Positions 1 through 5,842 of a DNA stretch of 64,000 nucleotides are shown here, in pieces. How positions within the stretch are numbered: position 1 is the stretch's first letter; each line of letters begins with the position of its first letter. The notes under the pieces were generated by a model, which saw only the letters and a list, made by a program, of their open reading frames with translations, was not told where the DNA came from and did no database searches. Location: the NCBI RefSeq assembly GCF_034651555.1, contig NZ_JAYEEQ010000005.1:1-64000 (forward strand). The letters are read 5' to 3'. A program made the position numbers and the translations under genes. This DNA comes from Aurantibrevibacter litoralis. GTDB taxonomy: Bacteria > Bacteroidota > Bacteroidia > Flavobacteriales > Flavobacteriaceae.

Positions 1-881
1 ACAAGTCGGTATGATTTTAAATGATCTATTGTTTTATTTCTTTGGGCTGTTCTGGCAAAGGGAGTAAATTCAATATCTCCCCTATATCCTGTTTCAGTTC
101 CTAGGTGGACCTTTTCCCAATTATCAATATTGACAATTTCTCTGGCCAAGGCATCACTCATGCACGCCCTGATGTACAGTTTTTCAACATTCTTGCTTAT
201 GGCTTCAATCACATTCATTTGGTATGATGCGCCATCGGCCCTGAAAGCATGTATTTTTATGTGCTGCTGGTCGAGCAAAGAGAACATTCTACTTAAGGTT
301 TCAGCTTGCAAAGTCTTGGCGTCACTATTGCCGTTCCTGTTTTCAATGAAAACAATATTTTTATCGATTATGCCAACTCCTGGACAATAGCCGCTTCTGT
401 TCTTATAACTCCAGCGACTGTCTGCCTTGTCGTTAAAAAGCAGGGTATTGTCATAATCTAAAGTAAGTTTCTCATTTATGTTGGACTTAATCCGCTTTAA
501 TATTTGAAGATTCAATTTGTTAAGAGGATCATTAATGCTGAATTCATGGGTGCTTACTCCTCTAGGAACAGAAAACCTTTCTTTGGGGAGCGATAACCCT
601 TTAAAGCGCTCCAATATGCGATCCGGGCTGGGAATCTTCATAAATGGATTCTGTTTTAAATGCCGGTTAAAGTTACCTGAAAGATCCTCTATACAATCTC
701 CACCACAAAAATAAATACTCCAAAAAGAGTACAGGATATCCTTCCATTGGTATTTAGATTGGGCAGGTAAAATAGGAAGATTCTCATTGAGAAACAACCC
801 TAGATCAAGGCTTTCTAACTCTTTCAAAACAAAGTTCAAACCTCCAAATGGGCTTATGTCTGAAGAATTTATTACTTTCAT
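1..881 (-). CDS. IS1380-family transposase, partial at the left edge
   Basis: The gene reads leftward and runs off base 1, so only about its first 293 codons are present. The start codon is at 879-881 and the protein begins MKVINSSDISPFGGLNFVLK, a beginning familiar from IS1380-type DDE transposases of Bacteroidota; the frame is open to the edge. A segment reading FRADGASY lies about two thirds of the way through the visible part and fits a conserved acidic region of DDE transposases. A hairpin lies 43 bp upstream. The terminal inverted repeats could not be fixed because the other end is outside the window. It marks the edge of an accessory region with toxin-antitoxin modules. The family call is from recalled sequence style, not from a search. 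Confidence 0.75.
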   Translation of the reverse strand, partial: MKVINSSDISPFGGLNFVLKELESLDLGLFLNENLPILPAQSKYQWKDILYSFWSIYFCGGDCIEDLSGNFNRHLKQNPFMKIPSPDRILERFKGLSLPKERFSVPRGVSTHEFSINDPLNKLNLQILKRIKSNINEKLTLDYDNTLLFNDKADSRWSYKNRSGYCPGVGIIDKNIVFIENRNGNSDAKTLQAETLSRMFSLLDQQHIKIHAFRADGASYQMNVIEAISKNVEKLYIRACMSDALAREIVNIDNWEKVHLGTETGYRGDIEFTPFARTAQRNKTIDHLKSYRL

Positions 882-923
882 AATTGGTATTTGATGCAAC
901 ACCAATTTAGGTGAAAATACCCA

Positions 924-958
924 AACCGCAAAGTATTTGATATCAGATCTTTGCGGTT
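924..958. repeat. Inverted repeat upstream of the IS1380 transposase
   Basis: Two 10-base arms, AACCGCAAAG at 924-933 and CTTTGCGGTT at 949-958, are perfect complements around a 15-base loop. No T-run follows on either strand, so it does not look like a terminator. It may belong to the end of the insertion sequence or be a transposase binding site. Confidence 0.55.
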
Positions 959-1012
959 ATTATTTAATTAAACATGCGGATTTATGGTGCAAATCCCAGC
1001 TATCGGGGGATT

Positions 1013-1273
1013 TTACTTTCCGTAATGATAACGACAAGCTGCTATCAAGATTTGTTCATTATCGTATTTATAAACCAATCGATGTTCCGATGTTATTCGT
1101 CTTGACCAATAACCTTGCAAATCTCCTTTTAAAGCTTCGGGTTTTCCGATGCCATCAAAAGGTGTTCGCATACAAGTTTTAATCAGTTCGTTAATTCGTT
1201 TTACTATTTTCTTATCCACTTTCTGCCAATACAAATAATCTTCCCAAGAAGAAGTGGACCACGTTAATTTCAT
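1013..1273 (-). CDS. yoeB: YoeB-type mRNA interferase toxin
   Basis: Toxin of a type II toxin-antitoxin pair; YoeB cleaves mRNA on the ribosome. The 86-residue length is typical. The catalytic residues of E. coli YoeB are present at the same numbers: E46 (KPEAL), R65 (SEHRLVY), and H83-Y84 in the C-terminal CRYHYGK. The start codon at 1271-1273 directly follows the stop codon of the antitoxin gene (TAG-ATG), so the two are translationally coupled, antitoxin first. All catalytic residues are intact, so it is probably functional. It sits between an IS1380 element and two further toxin-antitoxin remnants, as is usual for mobile addiction modules. Confidence 0.93.
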   Translation of the reverse strand: MKLTWSTSSWEDYLYWQKVDKKIVKRINELIKTCMRTPFDGIGKPEALKGDLQGYWSRRITSEHRLVYKYDNEQILIAACRYHYGK

Positions 1274-1522
1274 CTATTCGATTAAGTCTTTTTCCTTACC
1301 GTTTCCTGCTTCCAGTTCCTTGATAGCGTTTAATAAAATATCTCTGTTTTTTCCTGTTAGCAGATACGTGGTTTCCTTAAGTGAGTTGTATTCATCCAAT
1401 GATATTAAAACGAGGTCTTTACCGTTTTTACGCTTGATAACGATATCACTTACATCGTTGACCACTTTATCGAACCAATGCTTTAGATTTGAACGAAAGT
1501 CTGTATAATTTACTGTTTCCAT
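1274..1522 (-). CDS. yefM: YefM antitoxin (Phd/YefM family)
   Basis: Antitoxin partner of the adjacent YoeB. The 82-residue protein begins METVNYTDFRSNLKHWFDKV, the Phd/YefM DNA-binding fold, followed by the typical IVIKRKNGKDLVLISLDEYN segment and an acidic, lysine-rich C-terminus that would wrap the toxin. The start at 1520-1522 is 4 nt after a -7 element (TATCTTTG at 1527-1534), so the mRNA is probably leaderless. Two GTAC-centred palindromes lie just upstream and fit conditional autoregulation by the YefM-YoeB complex. The first gene of the two-gene operon. Confidence 0.92.
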   Translation of the reverse strand: METVNYTDFRSNLKHWFDKVVNDVSDIVIKRKNGKDLVLISLDEYNSLKETTYLLTGKNRDILLNAIKELEAGNGKEKDLIE

Positions 1523-1526
1523 AGTG

Positions 1527-1562
1527 CAAAGATAACTAAAAGTACTTAAAAAAGTACTTTTT
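1527..1562 (-). promoter_or_regulatory. yefM-yoeB promoter and autoregulatory operator
   Basis: The -7 element TATCTTTG (reverse complement of 1527-1534) is followed by two palindromes: AAGTACTT at 1540-1547 and the perfect AAAAAGTACTTTTT at 1549-1562. Their GTAC centres are 12 bp apart. The E. coli yefM-yoeB operator also has a short and a long palindrome whose centres are 12 bp apart, with a TGTACA core. No clear -33 TTG is seen. Confidence 0.75.
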
Positions 1563-1722
1563 GCGTACTGTTTAACTAATTGGATGGAAGTTGTTGACGA
1601 TTTCGCATAAGTTTTCCAAATCGTCTTCTACATGTTTTTTCGGTGGAACTTATGTGCGGATGTCCAGTGCAATTGGCACGAATGCGATTAACTAACGCCC
1701 CGTTGGACCTAATCGTGTGGAT

Positions 1723-2005
1723 TTATTTCTTCTTCTTTTCCAGATTCTGCCAAGTATTGAATACACAATCACTTTTCCTTTTGTAATTTCGTAAATGACC
1801 AAAAACGGAAAACGTTTTATAAAAGCTTCCCGATAGGGTTTTCGTTTTTGTGGAAAGTGTTTTGGACTCGTTTTGATCCTATCAAAAAGGTGTCCAAATG
1901 TTCTATAAATTCTTCGCCTAATCCTGTACGTTTTTCTTCGTAATAAAGATAGGCTTCAATGATTTCTAAATTGGCTTCGTCTTTGACCTCCAAAACATAT
2001 GCCAT
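1723..2005 (-). pseudogene. RelE/ParE-type toxin, broken by two frameshifts
   Basis: The frame starts MAYVLEVKDEANLEIIEAYL and is a ParE/RelE-type toxin up to LDTF. There the run of T residues at about 1889-1893 (minus strand) is one base short. Restoring it gives FDRIKTSPKHFPQKRKPYRE and then FPFLVIYEITKGKVIVYS, the usual continuation. A second shift near 1750 is needed to reach the expected end FNTWQNLEKKKK with its stop at 1723-1725. The short repeat GTATTC there suggests a small slippage deletion. Without repair the protein stops at 1817 and lacks its core. A sequencing error could explain the first shift but hardly both. The neighbouring antitoxin-like gene, 3 bp upstream, is also altered. 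Confidence 0.75.
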
Positions 2006-2008
2006 TAT

Positions 2009-2224
2009 CTAGCTGGCGTTTCTTGCGTTTTGTTTGACTTGTTCCCAAGTAAAGGATTTGCTCTCGCCTTTCAAATGTGCCTCTCTTCGCTTATCTATCA
2101 TTTGATATTGCTCCTCACTTAATGTAAGTTCCTGCTCATCATTTTGATAACTTTCAGCCAAAGCTTTCATCATTTTTAAAATGATAGGCGAAGCGCCTAT
2201 TGAACGTCCCGCAAGAGTGGGCAA
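2009..2224 (-). CDS. Antitoxin-like protein with a replaced N-terminus
   Basis: Seventy-one residues. The C-terminal part, with LSEEQYQMIDKRREAHLKGE and SFTWEQVKQNARN, is an addiction-module antitoxin of the type paired with ParE toxins ('putative addiction module component' style, ending in a WEQV segment). The first ~17 residues (MPTLAGRSIGASPI) do not look like an antitoxin. They are encoded across a small perfect hairpin (ATAGGCG/CGCCTAT at 2184-2190 and 2194-2200), so the natural 5' end seems to have been lost and a fortuitous start acquired. With the broken toxin just downstream, the pair is probably dead. It is listed as a reading frame because it is open, but expression is doubtful. 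Confidence 0.55.
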   Translation of the reverse strand: MPTLAGRSIGASPIILKMMKALAESYQNDEQELTLSEEQYQMIDKRREAHLKGESKSFTWEQVKQNARNAS

Positions 2225-2288
2225 AGGAACGCGGATTTTTCTTTCGCTCCAGGGCCGTCGGTGGAAGGGCGGCTATTTTGCCCTGGGG

Positions 2289-2612
2289 CTATTCGATGAC
2301 GGTCAGTCCCGGCGCTATTTTTCCTTCGAGTAATTTTTCCGTCTTTTCCACAAAGGGCAAGAGGGTCTCGTAACGGGTATCCTTTGCGCCGAACACCAAT
2401 AAACATACATTATATTTCTCCAAGTTCTGTTGGTGGCTCATGTTCTTGTCCACACTTAACAATACGGTCATTTCCTTTTGTTGCATCTTCCGTAAAAGGT
2501 CGCCGTTCTTGATGCCGCTCCAGCCCATTTCGGGCACGGTCAGTACTTCATGGGTTTCACTAAAGCGGTATTTGAGTTTCCTTGGGATGTTCTCGTCAAG
2601 CAGCAGTACCAT
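2289..2612 (-). CDS. DUF5615 PIN-like toxin
   Basis: A 107-residue protein starting MVLLLDENIPRKLKYRF; the D-E-N-I-P start is the signature of DUF5615 (Mut7-C-like PIN fold) proteins, where the acidic residues probably bind metal. Other conserved pieces are SGIKNGDLL and SVDKNMSHQQN. A longer frame starting at 2669 exists, but the extra 19 residues are not family-like and overlap the upstream gene in another frame, so 2612 was chosen. It overlaps the end of the DUF433 gene by 17 bp, typical of antitoxin-toxin coupling. DUF5615 proteins are regular partners of DUF433 antitoxins; the RNase activity is inferred from the fold. Confidence 0.85.
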   Translation of the reverse strand: MVLLLDENIPRKLKYRFSETHEVLTVPEMGWSGIKNGDLLRKMQQKEMTVLLSVDKNMSHQQNLEKYNVCLLVFGAKDTRYETLLPFVEKTEKLLEGKIAPGLTVIE

Positions 2613-2841
2613 TGTTCGTCTCGATTTCGGTAAGATAGGTCGATAGCAGTTCCAGCACTTTTTGGGCAAAGTTTTTCTTTACCGTCGGGTAATTCTCCAG
2701 AAACTCTTGGATGTTGTCGCCCCCCTGCAGATAATCGAACAAGATCTTTATCGGGACCCTCGTGCCCTTGAACACGGGGGTTCCGCCCAACACTTCAGGG
2801 GACACGCTCACGTATTTGCCCAAGGCACTTTTAAGGTCCAT
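2596..2841 (-). CDS. DUF433 antitoxin
   Basis: An 81-residue DUF433 protein, the first gene of a pair with the DUF5615 toxin. The core SPEVLGGTPVFKGTRVPIKI and the following DYLQGGDNIQEFLENYPTV are the usual DUF433 segments, predicted to be a winged-helix DNA-binding antitoxin. The start at 2839-2841 (MDLKSALGKYV) was preferred to a start at 2910. The conserved part begins there, and a -7-like TATCTTTA lies about 24 bp upstream of it. Two different 15-bp palindromes lie 63-108 bp upstream and could be operator sites. Confidence 0.85.
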   Translation of the reverse strand: MDLKSALGKYVSVSPEVLGGTPVFKGTRVPIKILFDYLQGGDNIQEFLENYPTVKKNFAQKVLELLSTYLTEIETNNGTAA

Positions 2842-2903
2842 CTTTTTACTGCTTTGTTGGCGTAAAGATACAATTTCTATTCCATAAGTTTTGATTTTAG
2901 GTG

Positions 2904-2949
2904 GTCGCAATTTGCGACACCCAATTTTTTGGACATCACAAATTGTGAT
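2904..2949. promoter_or_regulatory. Pair of 15-bp palindromes upstream of DUF433
   Basis: GTCGCAATTTGCGAC at 2904-2918 and ATCACAAATTGTGAT at 2935-2949 each have 7-bp arms around one central base. Their centres are 31 bp apart, about three helical turns, so both would lie on one face of the helix. They share the plan TCRCAA-TTGYGA. They look like dimeric repressor sites, but the regulator is unknown. Confidence 0.45.
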
Positions 2950-3003
2950 TTCAAGTTTAACCCCCTATTGCAATCCGTGCCGGTAACAAGTCCTAATAAA
3001 GCC

Positions 3004-3081
3004 TCAAAACAGATTTAAAACCAATACATCCAATTCGTTCTCGGGAACTGAAGGATTGCGAAACTTATATTTTCTGCTCAT
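3004..3081 (-). pseudogene. 5' remnant of a RAYT transposase gene
   Basis: The start codon at 3079-3081 opens MSRKYKFRNP, almost the same first ten residues as the RAYT gene at 4049-4645 (MSRKYKFQNP). The frame then diverges and stops at 3004-3006 after 25 codons. It is therefore the 5' stub of a fourth RAYT copy, upstream of and in the same orientation as the others. Confidence 0.65.
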
Positions 3082-3255
3082 GGATTTAAAAATACAAAAA
3101 AATCAGTGCTTTAACCCCGGTACTTTCGCCTCTGTTTTTTAGCTATGTAAGCCCCTGTTCGGATCTACTCATGGACAAGCTGTGCCTATAGTTTACAAAC
3201 CAGTGATTTTGCACTAAAAAACCACGACTATTGCCGTGGTTTATGTTCAATCCCC

Positions 3256-3283
3256 CGCTCCCGCCAGTTTGCAACTGGTGGCG
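3256..3283. repeat. REP-like palindrome, left copy
   Basis: A 28-bp imperfect palindrome whose inner arms are GCCAGTT and AACTGGTGGC around TGC. It is the exact reverse complement of the 28 bases at 3961-3988, so the first RAYT gene is bracketed by perfect inverted copies. A third copy lies at 5068-5095. Confidence 0.85.
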
Positions 3284-3309
3284 GCTCAGCAAAGGAATTA
3301 AAACTATAC

Positions 3310-3891
3310 TTATCCCAAAAAACCAATGTCATCAATTTTCAAAACGGTATGGTCTTCGGCAAAATTCCGAGCACTGCTGTATTTCCATTGTGTTGGTTCC
3401 GTAACAAAACCCGCCTCAACTGGATTGTTGTGTATGTAATCTAATTTTTGTTTTATCACGGCCGTACTCCATAACTCTATCGGCTTATTGTGGTGTTGCC
3501 AAAATTGGTATTTTGAAATATTGCCTTTTTTTTTGCCCGCTCTTTCAAACATCCAAAGCAACCATTCCCTTCGGCACCGCTCAGGACATGCTTTTCTACT
3601 CTCTTGAGGATTTTCTTCTATTGCTTTCAAAACTTTTTTTGATGTATGTTTTTTGAAATCACGCAAAACACCTGAAGGATCGTCATCGGCCGACCTGAAT
3701 ATTAAATGGACATGGCTGGGCATAAAGCAATAGGCAAATACCTGCATGCCTTTTTCTTTTCTACAATAATTCAGGCTCTCTTCAAGAATGCCTAAATAAG
3801 GTTGCCGGGTAAAAACATCTATCCAATAAACCGTGGCAAAGGAAACAAAATAGGTACCGACCTTGTTCTTAAATTTGTAGTTTCTGCTCAC
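3310..3891 (-). CDS. REP-associated tyrosine transposase (RAYT), copy 1
   Basis: Y1-type transposase of the IS200/IS605-like RAYT family, which nicks single-stranded REP palindromes. The HUH metal-binding motif is intact in FMPSHVHLIF (H60, H62) and the catalytic tyrosine is Y152 in LDYIHNNPVEAGF. The protein has 193 residues. Residues 101-108, ACPERCRR, are an in-frame insertion of exactly 24 bp (3568-3591) that the paralogue at 4049-4645 lacks at this point. It falls in a surface-like stretch between ESRK and EWLLWM, so activity may survive. Exact inverted 28-bp REP copies flank the gene. Copies of other palindromes follow upstream. This is the only copy with an undamaged active site. Confidence 0.88.
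   Translation of the reverse strand: MSRNYKFKNKVGTYFVSFATVYWIDVFTRQPYLGILEESLNYCRKEKGMQVFAYCFMPSHVHLIFRSADDDPSGVLRDFKKHTSKKVLKAIEENPQESRKACPERCRREWLLWMFERAGKKKGNISKYQFWQHHNKPIELWSTAVIKQKLDYIHNNPVEAGFVTEPTQWKYSSARNFAEDHTVLKIDDIGFLG
3568..3591. repeat. 24-bp palindromic insert inside RAYT copy 1
   Basis: Relative to the paralogue, whose bases read AACCATTC followed directly by TTTTCT, exactly 24 bases are inserted here (plus strand begins CCTTCGGCACCGCTCAGG). The insert is an imperfect palindrome and adds eight residues in frame. It is related to the insert at 4442-4465, in the same orientation and of the same length. Confidence 0.85.
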
Positions 3892-3960
3892 ACCCTAAAA
3901 ATACGAAAAGCTACAATGTATTATTATAGCTTATGTTTTTTCTGGGGTTCTTACTCGGTA

Positions 3961-4022
3961 CGCCACCAGTTGCAAACTGGCGGGAGCGAGCTCCCCGCTG
4001 GCGCGAGCATCTTGCTCGTGCC
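3961..4022. repeat. REP-like palindromes, right of RAYT copy 1
   Basis: Bases 3961-3988 are the exact inverse of 3256-3283. Directly after, 3993-4022 form a second palindrome type (GCGCGAGCATCTTGCTCGTG inside). Its reverse complement recurs with small changes at 4727-4769 and 4788-4828. Confidence 0.8.
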
Positions 4023-4048
4023 AAACCCATGATATAGCTTCGTTACCG

Positions 4049-4645
4049 TCATAGTTCCATCATGCCCAAGTGCATACCTTCATTATCAATTTTTAAAACC
4101 GTTTCATCTTCTGCATAGTTTCTAGCACTGCTATATTTCCAGTCTATGGGGTTGGTAACGAAACCGGCCTCAACAGGATTGTTGTGTATATAATCAATTT
4201 TTTGTTTTATTACTTTACCACTCCACAATTCTATTGGCTTATTATGTTGCTGCCAAAACTGCCTTTTACTTACGTTGCTTTTCTTTTTACCAGCCCTTTC
4301 CATCATCCAAAGCAACCATTCTTTTCTGCTTTCTTGTGGGTTGTCTTCAATTGCCTTTATCAATTTTCTAGCCGTGAAACCCTTGAAATCCCTTAACAGA
4401 CCCGAAGGATCTTCATGGACTGACCTGAAAACAAAATGAACCCTTCGTCTTCGCTCAGGGCAGGCATGGCTCGGCATAAAGCAATAGGCTAATACCTCCA
4501 TGCCTTTTTCAGCGCGACAATACGTTACCGCTTCTTCTAAGATTGAAAAATATTCCTGTCTTGTAAAAACATCCAACCAATAGACTGTTGCAAAACTTAC
4601 AAAGTAAGCCGCCGTAGGGTTTTGAAACTTGTATTTTCTGCTCAT
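4049..4645 (-). CDS. RAYT transposase copy 2, HUH motif split by an insert
   Basis: A 198-residue paralogue of the RAYT at 3310-3891, clearly similar over its whole length (MSRKYKFQNP start, YIHNNPVEAGF with the catalytic tyrosine). A 24-bp in-frame insert (4442-4465) adds ACPERRRR between H60 and V69-H70. The normal MPSHVHFVF is thus split and the two metal-binding histidines of the HUH motif are ten residues apart. The family mechanism needs them as H-hydrophobic-H, so this copy is probably inactive although the frame is open. The downstream half is normal. The insertion site differs from that in copy 1, so the two inserts are independent events. Confidence 0.85.
   Translation of the reverse strand: MSRKYKFQNPTAAYFVSFATVYWLDVFTRQEYFSILEEAVTYCRAEKGMEVLAYCFMPSHACPERRRRVHFVFRSVHEDPSGLLRDFKGFTARKLIKAIEDNPQESRKEWLLWMMERAGKKKSNVSKRQFWQQHNKPIELWSGKVIKQKIDYIHNNPVEAGFVTNPIDWKYSSARNYAEDETVLKIDNEGMHLGMMEL
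4442..4465. repeat. 24-bp palindromic insert inside RAYT copy 2
   Basis: The plus strand begins CCTTCGTCTTCGCTCAGG and ends GCAGGC; exactly 24 bases are absent from copy 1, where GGAC is followed directly by ATGG. It shares 19 of 24 positions with the insert at 3568-3591, with the same length, orientation and reading frame. Confidence 0.85.
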
Positions 4646-4698
4646 ACGATTCTAAAAATACAAAAACCAAGATATTTATTTCGTGGCTTATTGCTTAT

Positions 4699-4998
4699 TT
4701 ATATTTCTAGATTCTTGTCGCTCACTCTTGACGGCACGAGCAGAAAGATGCTTGCGCTAGCGGGGGTGCTTGCCGTTTTTATCTTCTCTTGACGGCACGA
4801 GCAGAAAGATGCTCGCGCGAGCGGGTGCATAAAGCAGTACGCAAAGACCTCCATGCCTTTTTCTTTTCTACAAAAATTCAGGCTCTCCTCAAGAATGCCT
4901 AAATAAGGTTGCCGGATAAAAACATCTATCCAATAAACCGTGGCAAAGGAAACAAAATAGGCACCGACCTTGTTCTTAAATTTGTAGTTTCTGCTCAC
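4699..4998 (-). pseudogene. RAYT transposase copy 3, 3' part lost at a REP
   Basis: The first ~57 codons match copy 1 almost perfectly (MSRNYKFKNKVGAYFVSFAT to FAYCFM). The frame then runs into palindromic repeat DNA and ends with repeat-derived residues (HPLARASFCSC...) at 4699. The HUH motif and the catalytic tyrosine are missing. The matching region continues upstream: 3733-3988 and 4840-5095 are aligned without indels at an offset of 1107 bp, including the 28-bp REP. A duplication followed by a REP-associated deletion explains this. Confidence 0.85.
4727..4828. repeat. Two tandem REP-like palindromes
   Basis: Copies at 4727-4769 and 4788-4828 both begin CTTGACGGCACGAGCAGAAA and continue through GATGCT..GCG..AGCGGG. 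They are the inverse type of 3993-4022. The second abuts the truncation point of RAYT copy 3. Confidence 0.75.
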
Positions 4999-5067
4999 AC
5001 CCTAAAAATACGAAAAGCTACAATGTATTATTATAGCTTATGTTTTTTCTGGGGTTCTTACTCGGTA

Positions 5068-5095
5068 CGCCACCAGTTGCAAACTGGCGGGAGCG
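5068..5095. repeat. REP-like palindrome, third copy
   Basis: Identical to 3961-3988 in the same orientation and exactly 1107 bp away, as part of the duplicated segment upstream of RAYT copy 3. It abuts the broken 5' end of a plus-strand gene fragment. Confidence 0.85.
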
Positions 5096-5101
5096 GGGGA
5101 G

Positions 5102-5260
5102 TATAAATTAACTTATACAGACGTCAGTAATCCAGATTATAACTTTATAATTGGAATGACTTTCAATGTTGATATTATTTCGACTGAAAAAAATACCTAT
5201 AAATACTCGGCATACAATGAAAACCGTAAAATTACTGGTGAACTCGTCAAGATAGAATAA
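5102..5260 (+). pseudogene. 3' fragment of an unidentified gene
   Basis: Fifty-two open codons starting directly after the REP copy at 5068-5095 and ending in TAA at 5258-5260, followed by a strong terminator. The translation (YKLTYTDVSNPDYNFIIGMT near its start, ending GELVKIE) is protein-like with no start codon of its own. The 5' part was probably removed when the RAYT/REP segment arrived. The family is not recognised. Confidence 0.5.
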
Positions 5261-5264
5261 ATCA

Positions 5265-5300
5265 TAAAGCCACCTTACTAGGTTAGGTAAGGTGGCTTTA
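5265..5300. terminator. Bidirectional terminator hairpin
   Basis: Fourteen-base perfect arms TAAAGCCACCTTAC (5265-5278) and GTAAGGTGGCTTTA (5287-5300) around an 8-base loop. It lies between the converging plus-strand fragment and the minus-strand gene at 5318. Confidence 0.75.
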
Positions 5301-5317
5301 TTGAAATTGCTATAAGT

Positions 5318-5842
5318 CTACCAAGCTATTTCTTCTATAGTAGCATACTGAGCTATTGTATTTATCTCATTTTCATTAGATATCTTCATATAAATATAAG
5401 ATCCCTCTTTTCGTTCTCTAATCAAAAAATCATACTGGAGGCTGTCATTAGTAACTATTCTCAAATCGTAGCTTCGCTTGCCTTCACCAAACATTGGGCT
5501 TAAAACATAAATTGGTCTTGCATTTTTTAAAAAACTTAATGTCTTAACCTGATCTCCATCTAATGAGAGTCTTCTTTCTATACCCCTCGGCTCTATTTCC
5601 GTAATTATAATTTCTTTAATGTTTGAAGCTGAGAGTTCATCGAAGCTTTGAAAAAACCTTATTCTTTTATCTAATGAGGTAGAATCAAATTCCAACCAAC
5701 ACATTACTAATGCTAGTACTGTAAAGGAAAATCCCAGAACTCGCTTCCACTTGCTTTTTTTCAAAACAGTTAGTATACCAAATATTAAAAATATTAACGG
5801 TAAAATAAAGTTGCTAAAATAATGTGTTACAACGTTAATCAT
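5318..5842 (-). CDS. Hypothetical membrane protein, possible RHS immunity protein
   Basis: A 174-residue protein of no recognised family. The N-terminus has two hydrophobic segments, about residues 11-27 (FILPLIFLIFGILTVL) and 34-49 (RVLGFSFTVLALVMCW). A ~125-residue soluble domain of mixed charge follows. Its start overlaps the end of the RHS reading frame by 8 bp, and it reads in the same direction. In RHS polymorphic toxin loci the gene directly after the toxin tip normally encodes its immunity protein, and membrane-anchored immunity proteins are common. The assignment rests on position only. A strong terminator follows it, so the pair forms a closed unit. Confidence 0.45.
   Translation of the reverse strand: MINVVTHYFSNFILPLIFLIFGILTVLKKSKWKRVLGFSFTVLALVMCWLEFDSTSLDKRIRFFQSFDELSASNIKEIIITEIEPRGIERRLSLDGDQVKTLSFLKNARPIYVLSPMFGEGKRSYDLRIVTNDSLQYDFLIRERKEGSYIYMKISNENEINTIAQYATIEEIAW

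Noticed and set aside
2197..2406. 69-codon minus-strand frame over the end of DUF5615
   Set aside because: It overlaps a well-supported toxin gene in another frame and is rich in R and G from palindromic DNA.
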